DNA of 64,000 bases from Enterobacter sp. Bisph1 (lineage in GTDB: Bacteria > Pseudomonadota > Gammaproteobacteria > Enterobacterales > Enterobacteriaceae). Under the pieces are notes generated by a model. That model ran no database searches and was not told where the DNA came from. It was given only the letters and a program-made list of their open reading frames with translations. Positions within the stretch are counted from its first letter, which is position 1. Every line of letters begins with the position of its first letter. A program made the translations under genes and the position numbers. The stretch is from the NCBI RefSeq assembly GCF_000814905.1, contig NZ_JXAG01000030.1, forward strand, positions 62,001 to 126,000, given 5' to 3'. Of this stretch, positions 11,098 to 19,679 are shown piece by piece.

Positions 11098-12393
11098 ATG
11101 AAAAAGTATGCTTTAGTGGGAACCGGCGGGCGCGCCGGGCTCTATATTGCCGCCATCGGCGGGCAGTGGAAAGACAATGCCCGGATGGTGGCGTTTTGCG
11201 ACAGCAACCAGACACGTATGGATTACGCCAATCAGCTATTGCAAAACGAGGACGCGCAGCCGGTTTCGACGTGGAAAGCAGATCAGTTTGAAACGATGAT
11301 CGCCGAAACCCGGCCCGATATCGTTATTGTCACCACCATGGATCGTACCCATGACGATTACATTGTTCGTGCCTTACGCGCCGGTTGCGATGTGATCACC
11401 GAAAAACCGATGACCATCGATGAGCAGCGCGCGCTGCGCATTCTTGATGCCATTGAAGAGACCGGTAAAACCGTGCGCGTGGCGTTTAATTACCGCTATG
11501 CGCCGCACCACAGCAAAGTGCGCGAGCTGCTGATGAACAACACCATCGGCGAGGTCTATTCGGTGCATTTTGAGTGGCTGCTGAATACCGAACATGGCGC
11601 GGACTATTTCCGCCGCTGGCACAGGGAAAAACGCAACAGCGGCGGGCTGCTGGTGCATAAATCAACCCACCATTTCGACCTGATGAACTTCTGGCTCGAT
11701 AGCTATCCCCAGCGCGTGTATGCCGAGGGCGGGCTGCGCTTCTACGGGAAAGAGAACGCGGAAAAGCGCGGCGTAACGCAGTTCTATCCACGCGCCCACG
11801 GTTATGCCGCCGCCAAAGACGATCCTTTTGCGCTACATATGGCCGACAACGCGCAGCTTAAAGCGCTGTACCTGGATGCGGAGCATGAAGATAACTACTG
11901 GCGCGACCAGAGCGTGTTCAGCGACGGGATTACCATTGAAGATACGCTGTCGGTGCTGGTGAAATACCAGAACCAGTGCCAACTGAGCTATTCGCTTAAT
12001 ACCTATCTGCCATGGGAAGGGTTAAACGTGGTGTTTAACGGCAGCCTCGGGCGGCTGGAGATGAAGATCGTCGAGAAATCCTACGTGAATGCGGGCGGCG
12101 AGCGCGCCAATGAAGGCAGCCTCGAATCCTGTGATATCACCGTCTTTCCGATGTTTGCCGAACCGTGGAAAGCCGAATTCACCCTTGGCGAAGGCGGCCA
12201 CGGCGGCGGGGATAACGCGATGCTGGCGGACCTGTTCGGTACGCCCGGCAATGACCCGCTTAAACGCGCCGCCGATCACCGCGCCGGCGCAATGTCGATT
12301 CTGACGGGGATTGCTGGCAACCTTTCAATGCAACAACAGCGCCCGATTAACTTTAGCGAGTTCGAGCTGGTCGCCAGGCTGAAAAAGCAGTGA
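11098..12393 (+). CDS. Gfo/Idh/MocA-family NAD(P)-dependent oxidoreductase
   Basis: A 431-residue dehydrogenase. The N-terminal Rossmann fold shows GTGGRAGLY (residues 8-16) and the diagnostic EKPMT motif (about residue 101), whose Lys is catalytic in this family. STHHFD (about residue 188) fits the second catalytic His region. Family enzymes oxidise or reduce sugars, inositols and related polyols. The substrate is not identifiable here. The ATG at 11098 (MKKYALVGTGG) sits immediately before the nucleotide-binding motif. An upstream in-frame ATG at 11047 adds a non-conserved 17-residue lead and was not chosen. It stands alone between actP and yjcE, a place where E. coli has no gene, so it is an accessory gene. 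Confidence 0.87.
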   Translation: MKKYALVGTGGRAGLYIAAIGGQWKDNARMVAFCDSNQTRMDYANQLLQNEDAQPVSTWKADQFETMIAETRPDIVIVTTMDRTHDDYIVRALRAGCDVITEKPMTIDEQRALRILDAIEETGKTVRVAFNYRYAPHHSKVRELLMNNTIGEVYSVHFEWLLNTEHGADYFRRWHREKRNSGGLLVHKSTHHFDLMNFWLDSYPQRVYAEGGLRFYGKENAEKRGVTQFYPRAHGYAAAKDDPFALHMADNAQLKALYLDAEHEDNYWRDQSVFSDGITIEDTLSVLVKYQNQCQLSYSLNTYLPWEGLNVVFNGSLGRLEMKIVEKSYVNAGGERANEGSLESCDITVFPMFAEPWKAEFTLGEGGHGGGDNAMLADLFGTPGNDPLKRAADHRAGAMSILTGIAGNLSMQQQRPINFSEFELVARLKKQ

Positions 12394-12452
12394 CCCTGCG
12401 ACTTCCCGATCTTTGATGGGGAGCTAAAAGAGCTGCGGCGCGAAGAGAAAGG

Positions 12453-12490
12453 CCCGGCTTAAGCCGGACAGCGGCAACAAGCTGTCCGGC
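12453..12490. terminator. Hairpins between the convergent oxidoreductase and yjcE genes
   Basis: GCCGGACAGC (12463-12472) and GCTGTCCGGC (12481-12490) form a perfect 10-bp stem with an 8-base loop. An overlapping palindrome CCGGCTTAAGCCGG lies just before it. The two convergent genes end on either side. There is no strong T-run, so it may be a REP-like element that terminates or stabilises both transcripts. Confidence 0.6.
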
Positions 12491-12498
12491 CCAGCGGG

Positions 12499-14145
12499 TT
12501 ACTTGTTCTCTAGCAGCAGCGCTTCCAGCAGGTCGAGATCGTGGAGCATTTTTAGCAGCGTCTCGTTACTGATCTGCCGGGTGGCGCGCAGGTGGTAAAG
12601 CTCGGCGCGCTCCGAGCGCAGCGCCGCGAGGCGGAAGCGGCGTTCCAGATTCTCTTCTTGTAGCGAACTCTCGGCGTTATTGCTGCCATCGGCGCGGCGA
12701 CGCAGATTACCAATCACCCGCGAACTGACTTCCGTCAGCAGCTGGTTATCGATGTTCTCTTTGGTGTCTGCCGCCAGCCGCTCTTCCATCTTCTGAATGG
12801 CGACAATGGCTACCTCAGCGGTGACCGCCCGCGCCATGCGTTCCTCTTTAAACTGCTGCGCGTGGTCGCGCACTTCAATATGTTGCAGCAGCGCAGGTAG
12901 CGCGATCACACCGACAAACAGGGAGAAAAGGATCACCCCGGCGGCGAGGAACACCAGTTCATAGCGCGCCGGAAAGACGTCGCCGGTCGGCAGCAACAGC
13001 GGAATAGAGAGCACACCGGCGAGGGTGATAGCGCCGCGCACCCCGGCAAAGGTGGCAATCAGCAGCTCGCGCGTGCTCCATGAACCAAACTCCATCGGTT
13101 TATTCACCAGCACGCGCTGACTGAACCTTTTCATCGTCCATAGCCAGCCAAAACGCACCAACATCAGCGCCGCGTAAATCAGCACGATATCGGTGAACAG
13201 CATCCAGGTTTCAACGTTCGGATCGGCTTCTGCCGCCACCAGCGATGACTCCAGGATACCCGGCAGCTGCAGGCCCAACAGCAAAAACACCATGCCGTTA
13301 AAGACAAACTCCAGCATCGCCCAGGTGCTATTGGCGCGCAGGCGCATCGCCAGCGGTGCGTTACGCATCACGCCAGAACGGGTAATGGTCATCCCCGCTG
13401 CCACCGCCGCGAGAATGCCGGAAAAGCCTATATGTTCTGCAATCAGGTAGGAGGCGAACGGCAGCAGGAACAACAGGACGATTTGCGTTGCCGGTTCATC
13501 GCCGCCCCAGCGGCTAAGAAAGCGCAGGGAGCGACCATATAGCCAGCTCACCGCAAACCCGGCCAGCAGACCGCCTATCGCCACTTTGAAAAATTCAACG
13601 GTTGCGCCACCGATAGTAAAGATCATCGTGCCCATCGCAACGGCGACGGCGAATTTAAGCGACACCAGGCCTGAGGCGTCGTTCATCAGCGCCTCGCCCT
13701 GCAAAATACCCATGATCTTCTTCGGAATGCGCCCCTCGCCGACAATACCCGAGAGCGCGACGGCATCCGTCGGCGACAACACTGCCGCCAGCGCAAAGGC
13801 CGGAATCAGCGGAATACCCGGCACTATCCAGTAAATTAAGAAGCCAATCCCGACGACGGTCACCACCACCAGCGCCAGCGCCAGACCGAAGATTTCGCGG
13901 CCGTGTTCGAGGAACTCACGCGTTGGCGTTTTCCAGCCGTCGGCGAACAGCAGCGGTGGAATAAACAGAACCAGAAACAGTTCCGGGTCGAACTCCACGT
14001 GCAGGCCAAAAGTGGGGAAAGCCAGTAGCGCACCGATGGCGATTTGCATCAGCGGGAGCGGGATTTGAAACGGTAGGACACGCGTCACCACGCCGGAAAG
14101 CGAGACGACAAGTGTCATGATGAGAATAGTAAAGAAAATTTCCAT
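12499..14145 (-). CDS. yjcE: Sodium/proton antiporter YjcE (CPA1 family)
   Basis: A 548-residue Na+/H+ exchanger of the CPA1 (NhaP/NHE) family, one residue shorter than E. coli YjcE. About 12 membrane spans occupy residues 1-400. The cation-site motifs are present: FALAAVLSPTDAVAL, and GEALMNDASGLVSLKFAVA with the conserved ND. A charged cytoplasmic tail (about 420-548) follows. It would expel Na+ in exchange for protons at the inner membrane. The family role is well supported, but the physiological ion in this species is inferred. Confidence 0.94.
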   Translation of the reverse strand: MEIFFTILIMTLVVSLSGVVTRVLPFQIPLPLMQIAIGALLAFPTFGLHVEFDPELFLVLFIPPLLFADGWKTPTREFLEHGREIFGLALALVVVTVVGIGFLIYWIVPGIPLIPAFALAAVLSPTDAVALSGIVGEGRIPKKIMGILQGEALMNDASGLVSLKFAVAVAMGTMIFTIGGATVEFFKVAIGGLLAGFAVSWLYGRSLRFLSRWGGDEPATQIVLLFLLPFASYLIAEHIGFSGILAAVAAGMTITRSGVMRNAPLAMRLRANSTWAMLEFVFNGMVFLLLGLQLPGILESSLVAAEADPNVETWMLFTDIVLIYAALMLVRFGWLWTMKRFSQRVLVNKPMEFGSWSTRELLIATFAGVRGAITLAGVLSIPLLLPTGDVFPARYELVFLAAGVILFSLFVGVIALPALLQHIEVRDHAQQFKEERMARAVTAEVAIVAIQKMEERLAADTKENIDNQLLTEVSSRVIGNLRRRADGSNNAESSLQEENLERRFRLAALRSERAELYHLRATRQISNETLLKMLHDLDLLEALLLENK

Positions 14146-14233
14146 GCGGTCCCTGGTTGCGATGTGTTGTTATAAAGGCTCACGCCCTGGAGCCATGACT
14201 TTTAGCTTAACGCAAAGCAACCGGGTTGGGGGC

Positions 14234-14259
14234 AAAAAAATGGGCGACCAACGTCGCCC
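14234..14259 (-). terminator. Rho-independent terminator of ghxP
   Basis: On the minus strand GGGCGA-CGTTGG-TCGCCC is followed by ATTTTTTT. It lies about 50 bases beyond the ghxP stop. Confidence 0.85.
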
Positions 14260-14310
14260 GGAGCATGAAAATATATCTTTCCCCCTGTACGAACAGAGGG
14301 AAACGCAGGA

Positions 14311-15660
14311 TTAAATCGCCCAGCCGCCGGCGTAAAAAGCCACCAGCGCGATGGCAATCACCACCGTACCGATATTCAGCTTACGCCATTCGCCCGAGAC
14401 CACGCGGCCAATCACCAGCGAAGCAAAGCCAATCATGATGCCGGTAACAATGTTGCAGGTCAGCACGATAAACACGGCGGTGATAAGCCCCGACATCGCA
14501 TCGACGAAGTCGGCGAAATCGATTTTCGCCACGTTGCTCAGCATCAGCAGGCCAACGTACATCAGCGCCGGTGCGGTGGCATAGGCCGGCACCAGGTAAG
14601 AGAGCGGGGAGAGGAACAGAATCAGCAGGAACAACACGCCAACGGTAATTGCCGTCAGGCCGGTTTTACCACCTGCCGCCGTACCTGCCGCGGATTCAAT
14701 GTATACCGCCGCCGGTGCCGCACCCACCAGCCCTGAGAATACGCTACTCAGGGAGTCGGTGGTCAGCGCTTTGCCGCCATCAATAATCTGACCATCTTTA
14801 TCCAGCAGGTTGGCCTGGCCAGCCACCGCGCGGATAGTACCGGTGGCGTCAAATACCGCCGTCATCACCAGCGCCAGCACGCTTGGTAACACCAGCGGAT
14901 TCAGCGCGCCAATGATATCCAGGCTACCGATGAGTGAGTTGCCTTTGTCATCACTCAGGGATGGCATCGCGAAGATGCCGGAGAAGTGCACATTCGGGTC
15001 GAAAATCAGCCCGACAATCGACACGCCGATAATGGTCAGCAGAATGCCACCCGGGACTTTCAGCTTCTCAAGCCCGATAATTATCGCCAGACCAATCAGC
15101 GACATAATCACCGGGAAGCTGGCGAAGTGACCGAGGGTGACCGGCAGGCCATCCAGCGGGTTCTTAATCACCAGGCCTACGCCATTTGCGGCAATCAGCA
15201 GCAGAAACAGGCCGATACCGATACCGGTGCCGTGCGCAACGCCTTGCGGCAGATTGCGCAGGATCCAGCTACGAATGCCGGTCGCAGAGATAACGGTAAA
15301 CAGCACACCCATCAGGAACACCGCGCCAAGCGCAACCGGCACGCTGATATGCTGACCCAGCACCAGGCTAAAGGCTGTGAATGCGGTTAAAGAAATGGCG
15401 CAACCGATAGCCAGCGGCAGATTCGCCCACAGCCCCATCACAATTGAGCCCACACCGGCCACCAGGCAGGTGGAGACAAACACTGCCGCAGGTGGGAAAC
15501 CGGCTTTACCCAGCATGCCGGGTACAACGATGACGGAGTAGACCATCGCCAGAAAGGTGGTTAAACCGGCAACGATTTCCTGACGAACAGTGCTGCCACG
15601 GGCAGAAATTTTAAACAGTGCGTCAAGCGAACCGCCGGTACGCGCAGAAGGCGTAGACAT
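14311..15660 (-). CDS. ghxP: Guanine/hypoxanthine permease
   Basis: Nucleobase:cation symporter-2 (AzgA-like) permease. Its 449 residues match E. coli GhxP (formerly YjcD), a high-affinity guanine/hypoxanthine importer, nearly residue for residue. About 14 membrane spans. Family motifs visible include [15 protein letters not shown] near the N-terminus, [20 protein letters not shown], and [19 protein letters not shown] around residue 265, where substrate-site residues sit in this family. Upstream DNA carries PurR-like boxes, which fits a purine salvage gene. Confidence 0.96.
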   Translation of the reverse strand: MSTPSARTGGSLDALFKISARGSTVRQEIVAGLTTFLAMVYSVIVVPGMLGKAGFPPAAVFVSTCLVAGVGSIVMGLWANLPLAIGCAISLTAFTAFSLVLGQHISVPVALGAVFLMGVLFTVISATGIRSWILRNLPQGVAHGTGIGIGLFLLLIAANGVGLVIKNPLDGLPVTLGHFASFPVIMSLIGLAIIIGLEKLKVPGGILLTIIGVSIVGLIFDPNVHFSGIFAMPSLSDDKGNSLIGSLDIIGALNPLVLPSVLALVMTAVFDATGTIRAVAGQANLLDKDGQIIDGGKALTTDSLSSVFSGLVGAAPAAVYIESAAGTAAGGKTGLTAITVGVLFLLILFLSPLSYLVPAYATAPALMYVGLLMLSNVAKIDFADFVDAMSGLITAVFIVLTCNIVTGIMIGFASLVIGRVVSGEWRKLNIGTVVIAIALVAFYAGGWAI

Positions 15661-15767
15661 AGAGACATCCTCTGAGAATTTTATTGTGCGTTAGCATGCG
15701 TGGTGGACAATCCACTGCCGGTTAAACGTCATCTCCCTGGGCTGCATTGCGGCAAAGGGCCACAAAA

Positions 15768-15826
15768 AAGCAATCGTTTAACTCCGCGCATACAACGGGT
15801 AGTCAAAAAAAGGCAAACGATTATCT
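15768..15826 (-). promoter_or_regulatory. Two PurR-box-like sites upstream of ghxP
   Basis: AAGCAATCGTTTAACT (15768-15783) and AGGCAAACGATTATCT (15811-15826) each match 11 of 16 positions of the PurR operator ACGCAAACGTTTTCGT, including the central CAANCG core. They lie 108-166 bp before the ghxP start. Together with the stronger copy at 15910 they suggest repression by PurR when purines are plentiful. Inferred from motif only. Confidence 0.4.
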
Positions 15827-15909
15827 AGCGTTTATATGGCGCTTTTCAACTGAACTTTGCCGCTTTTTGCGAAATATCGCCAGAGGAGGCGAAGAAGTGG
15901 TCGCTGGAT

Positions 15910-15925
15910 GCGCAAACGTTATCGT
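15910..15925. promoter_or_regulatory. PurR operator-like site
   Basis: GCGCAAACGTTATCGT matches 14 of 16 positions of the PurR consensus. It lies between the 3' end of the transferase gene and ghxP, about 250 bp from the ghxP start. Confidence 0.5.
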
Positions 15926-15959
15926 CGATGCGCATCTTTGCAACATTTTATGATCAATT

Positions 15960-16628
15960 TCAGCTGCCGGGCAGATCGAACGGCCCCCCCTGCACCACCG
16001 CCCGTTGCCAGGCCGGGCGCATTTCTACCCTTTTCTTCCACGCCTGCAGGTTAGGTAAATTATCCACCCCACCGCGCGCCAGCAGTGCGAAGACCGGAAA
16101 ACTCATCTGGATATCCGCCATCGTCAGCCGATCGCCGGCGAACCAGCTACGCTGCGCCAGTTCAGACTCCATAAAGCGGGCATGGGTTTCGATTTGCTGT
16201 CTGAGAAACGCCTTATCAACGCCTTTTGCAAGCAGCTTACCGACGCTGCGCACGCCGAAGGGTACCGGGGGTTTGCCTAACGTACTCATTACCAGCTTCA
16301 TTAATAGCAGCGGCATTAATGAGCCTTCGGCATAATGCAGCCAGAAACGGTAATCCTGCTTCTGTTTCGTCTCTTCGGGCTTAAAACGCTGCTGCGGATC
16401 GTAGGTTTCCTGCAAATATTCGAGGATCGCGCCGGATTCAGCGAGGATGAGCCCCTCATCTTCCACTACCGGCGATTTACCCAGCGGGTGGACTTTTTTC
16501 AGCGAGTCCGGCGCCAGCATCGATTTTTGCCGTTGATAGCGCACTATTTGATATGGCACGCCCAGCTCTTCTAACGCCCAGAGCACGCGCTGGGAACGAG
16601 ATTGATTAAGGTGATGCAGCGTAAGCAT
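15960..16628 (-). CDS. Glutathione S-transferase family protein
   Basis: A 222-residue cytosolic GST. The N-terminal thioredoxin-like domain (about 1-80) contains LHHLNQSRSQRVLWALEEL at the glutathione-activating end, the cis-Pro segment GKSPVVEDEG, and the ESGAILEYL glutathione-binding Glu-Ser. The all-helical C-terminal domain has the folding motif around LTMADIQMSFPV. The ATG at 16628 has AGGAG 8 bases upstream; a longer in-frame start at 16655 lacks one. It lies between ghxP and soxR. E. coli K-12 has no gene here, so it is an insertion next to the oxidative-stress regulators. Its substrate is unknown. Confidence 0.88.
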   Translation of the reverse strand: MLTLHHLNQSRSQRVLWALEELGVPYQIVRYQRQKSMLAPDSLKKVHPLGKSPVVEDEGLILAESGAILEYLQETYDPQQRFKPEETKQKQDYRFWLHYAEGSLMPLLLMKLVMSTLGKPPVPFGVRSVGKLLAKGVDKAFLRQQIETHARFMESELAQRSWFAGDRLTMADIQMSFPVFALLARGGVDNLPNLQAWKKRVEMRPAWQRAVVQGGPFDLPGS

Positions 16629-16739
16629 GCTTTTCTCCTGAGAATTCAGACACATTAACTATAGGTAACGGCGTCTGACGGCGGCGAAAAAAAAGACAAA
16701 AATAATTGCTCAAAAAAGTAGCAATCAGGATAAAGCGGC

Positions 16740-16749
16740 CTACACTTAA
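16740..16749 (+). promoter_or_regulatory. RpoS-type -10 element of sraL
   Basis: CTACACTTAA fits the extended sigma-S -10 pattern CTAYACTTAA and ends 3 bases before the predicted sRNA start. SraL is known to be RpoS-dependent in enterobacteria. No good -35 hexamer is seen, also usual for sigma-S promoters. Confidence 0.65.
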
Positions 16750-16752
16750 AGT

Positions 16753-16890
16753 GTCAGCACAATCCGGAACCTGCCATTTATGAGGGATGCTGATGTCGGG
16801 GGAAACCCTCCTGTGACAGAACGGGATAGAGAGAAAGACAAAGACCGGAAAACGACTAAAGCGCCCCCCAACGGGCGCTTTAGTTTTTTT
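16753..16890 (+). ncRNA. sraL: Small RNA SraL (RyjA)
   Basis: An about 138-nt region on the plus strand between ghxP/GST and soxR, the known position of SraL (about 140 nt). Stretches agree closely with the E. coli sRNA as I recall it: TCCGGAACCT near the 5' end, GTCGGGGGAAACCCTCCTGT in the middle, and GGGATAGAGAGAAAGACAAA before the terminator. It ends in a 12-bp perfect stem (ACTAAAGCGCCC / GGGCGCTTTAGT, 16855-16884) and a T7 run. SraL is an Hfq-binding, stationary-phase sRNA reported to act on tig and rho mRNA in Salmonella. Its terminator abuts the soxR 3' end. Confidence 0.88.
16855..16890. terminator. Terminator shared by sraL (+) and soxR (-)
   Basis: The 12-bp stem with a CCCAAC loop and T7 tail on the plus strand ends sraL. 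The same hairpin lies 7 bases beyond the soxR stop and probably ends that transcript too. Confidence 0.85.
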
Positions 16891-16896
16891 GGCGTG

Positions 16897-17355
16897 TCAT
16901 TCATCTTCCAGCAGGCGCGCGCCGGTACCTTCTTGCCCAAGCCGGTCGCCAGGATTACGCAGCGGACAATCGCTGCGCGACAGACAACCGCAGCCGATGC
17001 AGCCCTCTAATTCATCGCGTAAAGCCACCAGGGTATGAATGCGCCGGTCCAGCTCTTCTCGCCACTGGGATGAGAGCTGTTTCCACTCTTTCTTACTCAG
17101 GCTATGCCCTTCTGGCAGGACGCCAAATGCATCGCCAATGGTCGACAGCGGAATACCGATGCGCTGGGCAATTTTAATGATCGCCACATAGCGCAGGACA
17201 TCACGCTGATAGCGCCGCTGATTACCGCTGTTACGGGTACTTTTTATTAAGCCTTTGCTTTCATAAAAGTGCAGCGCCGAGACGGCCACCCCGCTGCGTT
17301 TCGCCACTTCACCGGGGCTGAGCAAGGCTTTAAAACGTGGCGTTTTCTTTTCCAT
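16897..17355 (-). CDS. soxR: Redox-sensing MerR-family activator SoxR
   Basis: A 152-residue MerR-type regulator. The N-terminal winged helix ([26 protein letters not shown]) binds DNA and is followed by a long dimerisation helix. The C-terminal [2Fe-2S] motif [12 protein letters not shown] places ligands at Cys119, 122, 124 and 130, as in E. coli. Oxidation of the cluster by redox-cycling drugs or NO turns SoxR into an activator that twists the over-long soxS promoter. It is divergent from soxS across an 81-bp gap that contains the operator. It is two residues shorter than the E. coli protein at the C-terminus. Confidence 0.98.
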   Translation of the reverse strand: MEKKTPRFKALLSPGEVAKRSGVAVSALHFYESKGLIKSTRNSGNQRRYQRDVLRYVAIIKIAQRIGIPLSTIGDAFGVLPEGHSLSKKEWKQLSSQWREELDRRIHTLVALRDELEGCIGCGCLSRSDCPLRNPGDRLGQEGTGARLLEDE

Positions 17356-17363
17356 AAAACCTC

Positions 17364-17394
17364 TTTACCTCAAGTTAACTTGAGGAATTATACT
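17364..17394 (+). promoter_or_regulatory. soxS promoter with SoxR operator
   Basis: CCTCAAGTTAACTTGAGG (17368-17385) is a perfect 18-bp palindrome, the SoxR box. It lies between a -35-like TTTACC (17364-17369) and a -10 TATACT (17389-17394). The spacer is 19 bp, the over-long spacing typical of MerR-family promoters. Confidence 0.95.
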
Positions 17395-17436
17395 CCCTTT
17401 CGGACTCAACGACGAATCGGGAAATGAGGAAGAGAT

Positions 17437-17760
17437 ATGTCCCATCAACAAATTATTCAGACACTTATTGAATGGATCGATGATCATATCGACCAGCCGA
17501 TGAATATTGATGTTGTCGCCAGAAAGTCAGGCTATTCGAAGTGGTATTTACAAAGGATGTTCCGCACCGTCATGCATCAAACGCTGGGCGACTATATTCG
17601 CCAGCGCCGCTTACTGCTGGCAGCGCAGGCGCTGCGCACTACGCAGCGGCCTATTTTTGATATTGCGATGGATTTGGGTTATGTCTCGCAGCAGACATTC
17701 TCGCGGGTGTTTCGCCGGGAATTCGATCGCACGCCCAGCGATTACCGTCATCAAGCCTAA
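17437..17760 (+). CDS. soxS: AraC-family superoxide response activator SoxS
   Basis: A 107-residue single-domain AraC/XylS activator, the same length as E. coli SoxS. It contains two helix-turn-helix units (NIDVVARKSGYSKWYLQRMF and IFDIAMDLGYVSQQTFSRVFRREF). It has no sensor domain because its level is set by SoxR. It activates superoxide-resistance genes such as sodA, zwf, fumC and acrAB. Convergent with the EAL gene, with only 7 bases between stops. Confidence 0.98.
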   Translation: MSHQQIIQTLIEWIDDHIDQPMNIDVVARKSGYSKWYLQRMFRTVMHQTLGDYIRQRRLLLAAQALRTTQRPIFDIAMDLGYVSQQTFSRVFRREFDRTPSDYRHQA

Positions 17761-17767
17761 TGAGAGA

Positions 17768-19339
17768 TTACTTTAACGAAGGCGGCTGCTGTACCCAGCG
17801 TTTAAACTCCTGCGACGGCAGCGCCTTTGCAAAGTACCACCCCTGACAGAACTGTACACCGCGCTTTAATAACCAACTGACCTGTTCCGCCGTCTCGACC
17901 CCTTCCGCGATAATTTTCAAGCGCAGGCTTTGCGCCATCTCAATAATATGTTCTGCGATCAAATGGCTGGTGCTATTGGTGGTCAGTGTATCAATAAAGG
18001 ATTTGTCGATTTTCAGGATATCGACATTGAGGGAGTAGAGATTATGCAGATTGGAGTAGCCGGTACCGAAATCATCAATCGCCACTTCATAACCCGCCTG
18101 GCGAAACGCCTGAATAACCGGTGTGGTCTTCGGTACATCAATAAACCCACGTTCGGTCACTTCAATCTTAATTTGCTCAGCGCGCACTGCATACATTTTG
18201 GCTTTATTGGCAATCATTGAAATCAGGCGTGATGAGTGAAAATCGCTGGCGGAGAGGTTTATAGAGATATAGAGGTGCGGCACTACCGCAAGGAAATCAC
18301 CGATATCGTTGAATAATTCATCGACCACGTAATCCGTAATACGCTCATTCATCCCCTCTTTTTCCGCCAGCGGGATAAATTCCGCCGGGCTCATCACCGG
18401 ACCATTAAATCCCGGCCAACGTAATAACGCTTCAGCCCCCACGCAGGTGCCGTTTTTGATATCAATAATAGGTTGGTAATGCAGGCGAAGCTGGCGGCGA
18501 GTTAATGCCCGATGAAGCATGCGGCGCGGAGAGGTAAACTCCTGCCGTGTTCGCGACCAGATTAATAGCAGAAGCATGCTGCCAATCGCCCCCAACGGCA
18601 GCGTAAATGTCACCTGGCGAATAAAAAACTGAAAATAGCGCTTATCGGAGGTCGAAACAATGATCCCCACCGGACGCGTATCCGAATGGACAATGATGTA
18701 AAAACGTCGTTCCTGCTGGAATGTTAAACGACCGCTGTGCAGCCATTGAGCCAGGTTATCAAGTTGCGCATTTTTACTGAGGGAAAAAAACTGGTTGGTA
18801 ACCGTATCGTATATACCGTAAGTCAGTTCGCTATCTTCTGAGGCAACATCGCTATAGGTGTGGGGATTAATTACTGCTACATAATTCCCCCTTTGCACGT
18901 AAACCATTTTATAACCTGCGTATAAAGGCGTATCGCGGTAATAATAAACGGCAATATTCGGCGGGCGACGGTAATCAGCCGGTGAAATAACGAACGATTG
19001 CTCGGGCGCTATTACGCTCGAACATAAAAAATGGTCACCGCGGGCATAAATTAAATCCTCAACGTACAGGCTGCCGCGCACAATATTGAGCATCGCCGTA
19101 CGGTGTTCCGGCGTGCAAATTTCCCCGTGATAATGTTCGGCGGCGCTACGAACCGTATCGGCCTGCTGGATAACGCGTTCTGTCTTATTTAATGCTAACA
19201 GGGCAAATGACTTGAGCTGAGCATCTGTTTCTTTTACCGCGCGGATATGTGCAAACCATAGCGAAAGCATCAACGGCAAAAGCACTGCTATTATGATGCC
19301 GACGACTCTGAACATCCTGCGACGCACGCTATGATTCAT
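17768..19339 (-). CDS. pdeC: CSS-motif EAL-domain c-di-GMP phosphodiesterase, PdeC-like
   Basis: A 523-residue inner-membrane protein (E. coli PdeC/YjcC is 528). It has an N-terminal membrane span (about 10-30), a periplasmic CSS-motif sensor domain with the FLCSS cysteine (about residue 105) and a partner Cys in EICTPEHR, and a second span near residue 240. The cytoplasmic EAL domain shows the signature EALLRW, DDFGTGYSNL and KIDKSFID, so it should be catalytically active. In E. coli, DsbA/DsbB redox state and periplasmic proteolysis control PdeC. The gene adjoins soxS as in E. coli. A strong AGGCGGA ribosome site precedes the ATG. Confidence 0.93.
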   Translation of the reverse strand: MNHSVRRRMFRVVGIIIAVLLPLMLSLWFAHIRAVKETDAQLKSFALLALNKTERVIQQADTVRSAAEHYHGEICTPEHRTAMLNIVRGSLYVEDLIYARGDHFLCSSVIAPEQSFVISPADYRRPPNIAVYYYRDTPLYAGYKMVYVQRGNYVAVINPHTYSDVASEDSELTYGIYDTVTNQFFSLSKNAQLDNLAQWLHSGRLTFQQERRFYIIVHSDTRPVGIIVSTSDKRYFQFFIRQVTFTLPLGAIGSMLLLLIWSRTRQEFTSPRRMLHRALTRRQLRLHYQPIIDIKNGTCVGAEALLRWPGFNGPVMSPAEFIPLAEKEGMNERITDYVVDELFNDIGDFLAVVPHLYISINLSASDFHSSRLISMIANKAKMYAVRAEQIKIEVTERGFIDVPKTTPVIQAFRQAGYEVAIDDFGTGYSNLHNLYSLNVDILKIDKSFIDTLTTNSTSHLIAEHIIEMAQSLRLKIIAEGVETAEQVSWLLKRGVQFCQGWYFAKALPSQEFKRWVQQPPSLK

Positions 19340-19679
19340 GTCCGCCTATATCCATGCATTTGATGTGCCTTTTAATGTTTGGCAGGAGGCTTTGATAAAG
19401 AGGTGATTACGTTGCATGAATCACGCGCCATTAGCAACTGACTTTTCTCATTACAAACTTAATATTTGGTTATGGCGGGAACAGCGGATGATAAAGGAAA
19501 CTTAGCGTGGCGGCTGGGTTTATATTAGGAAAAATATTAATCCATCCGCCTGTAAGCTTTTAACTTAATACGACAGAGAATCGCTGATTAAGCCAAACTG
19601 ACCGCAGGATAAAAAAAAGAAGGCCGATGCGGATATTTTTTCATCTCCAGCGGTCGATTGTGCATAATTTCTTTGCCAT
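19340..19679. other. Intergenic region between the EAL and GGDEF genes
   Basis: 340 bases, AT-rich, with no supported gene. It should contain the promoter of the EAL gene and the 3' end of the diguanylate cyclase transcript. No strong terminator was found. Confidence 0.6.
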
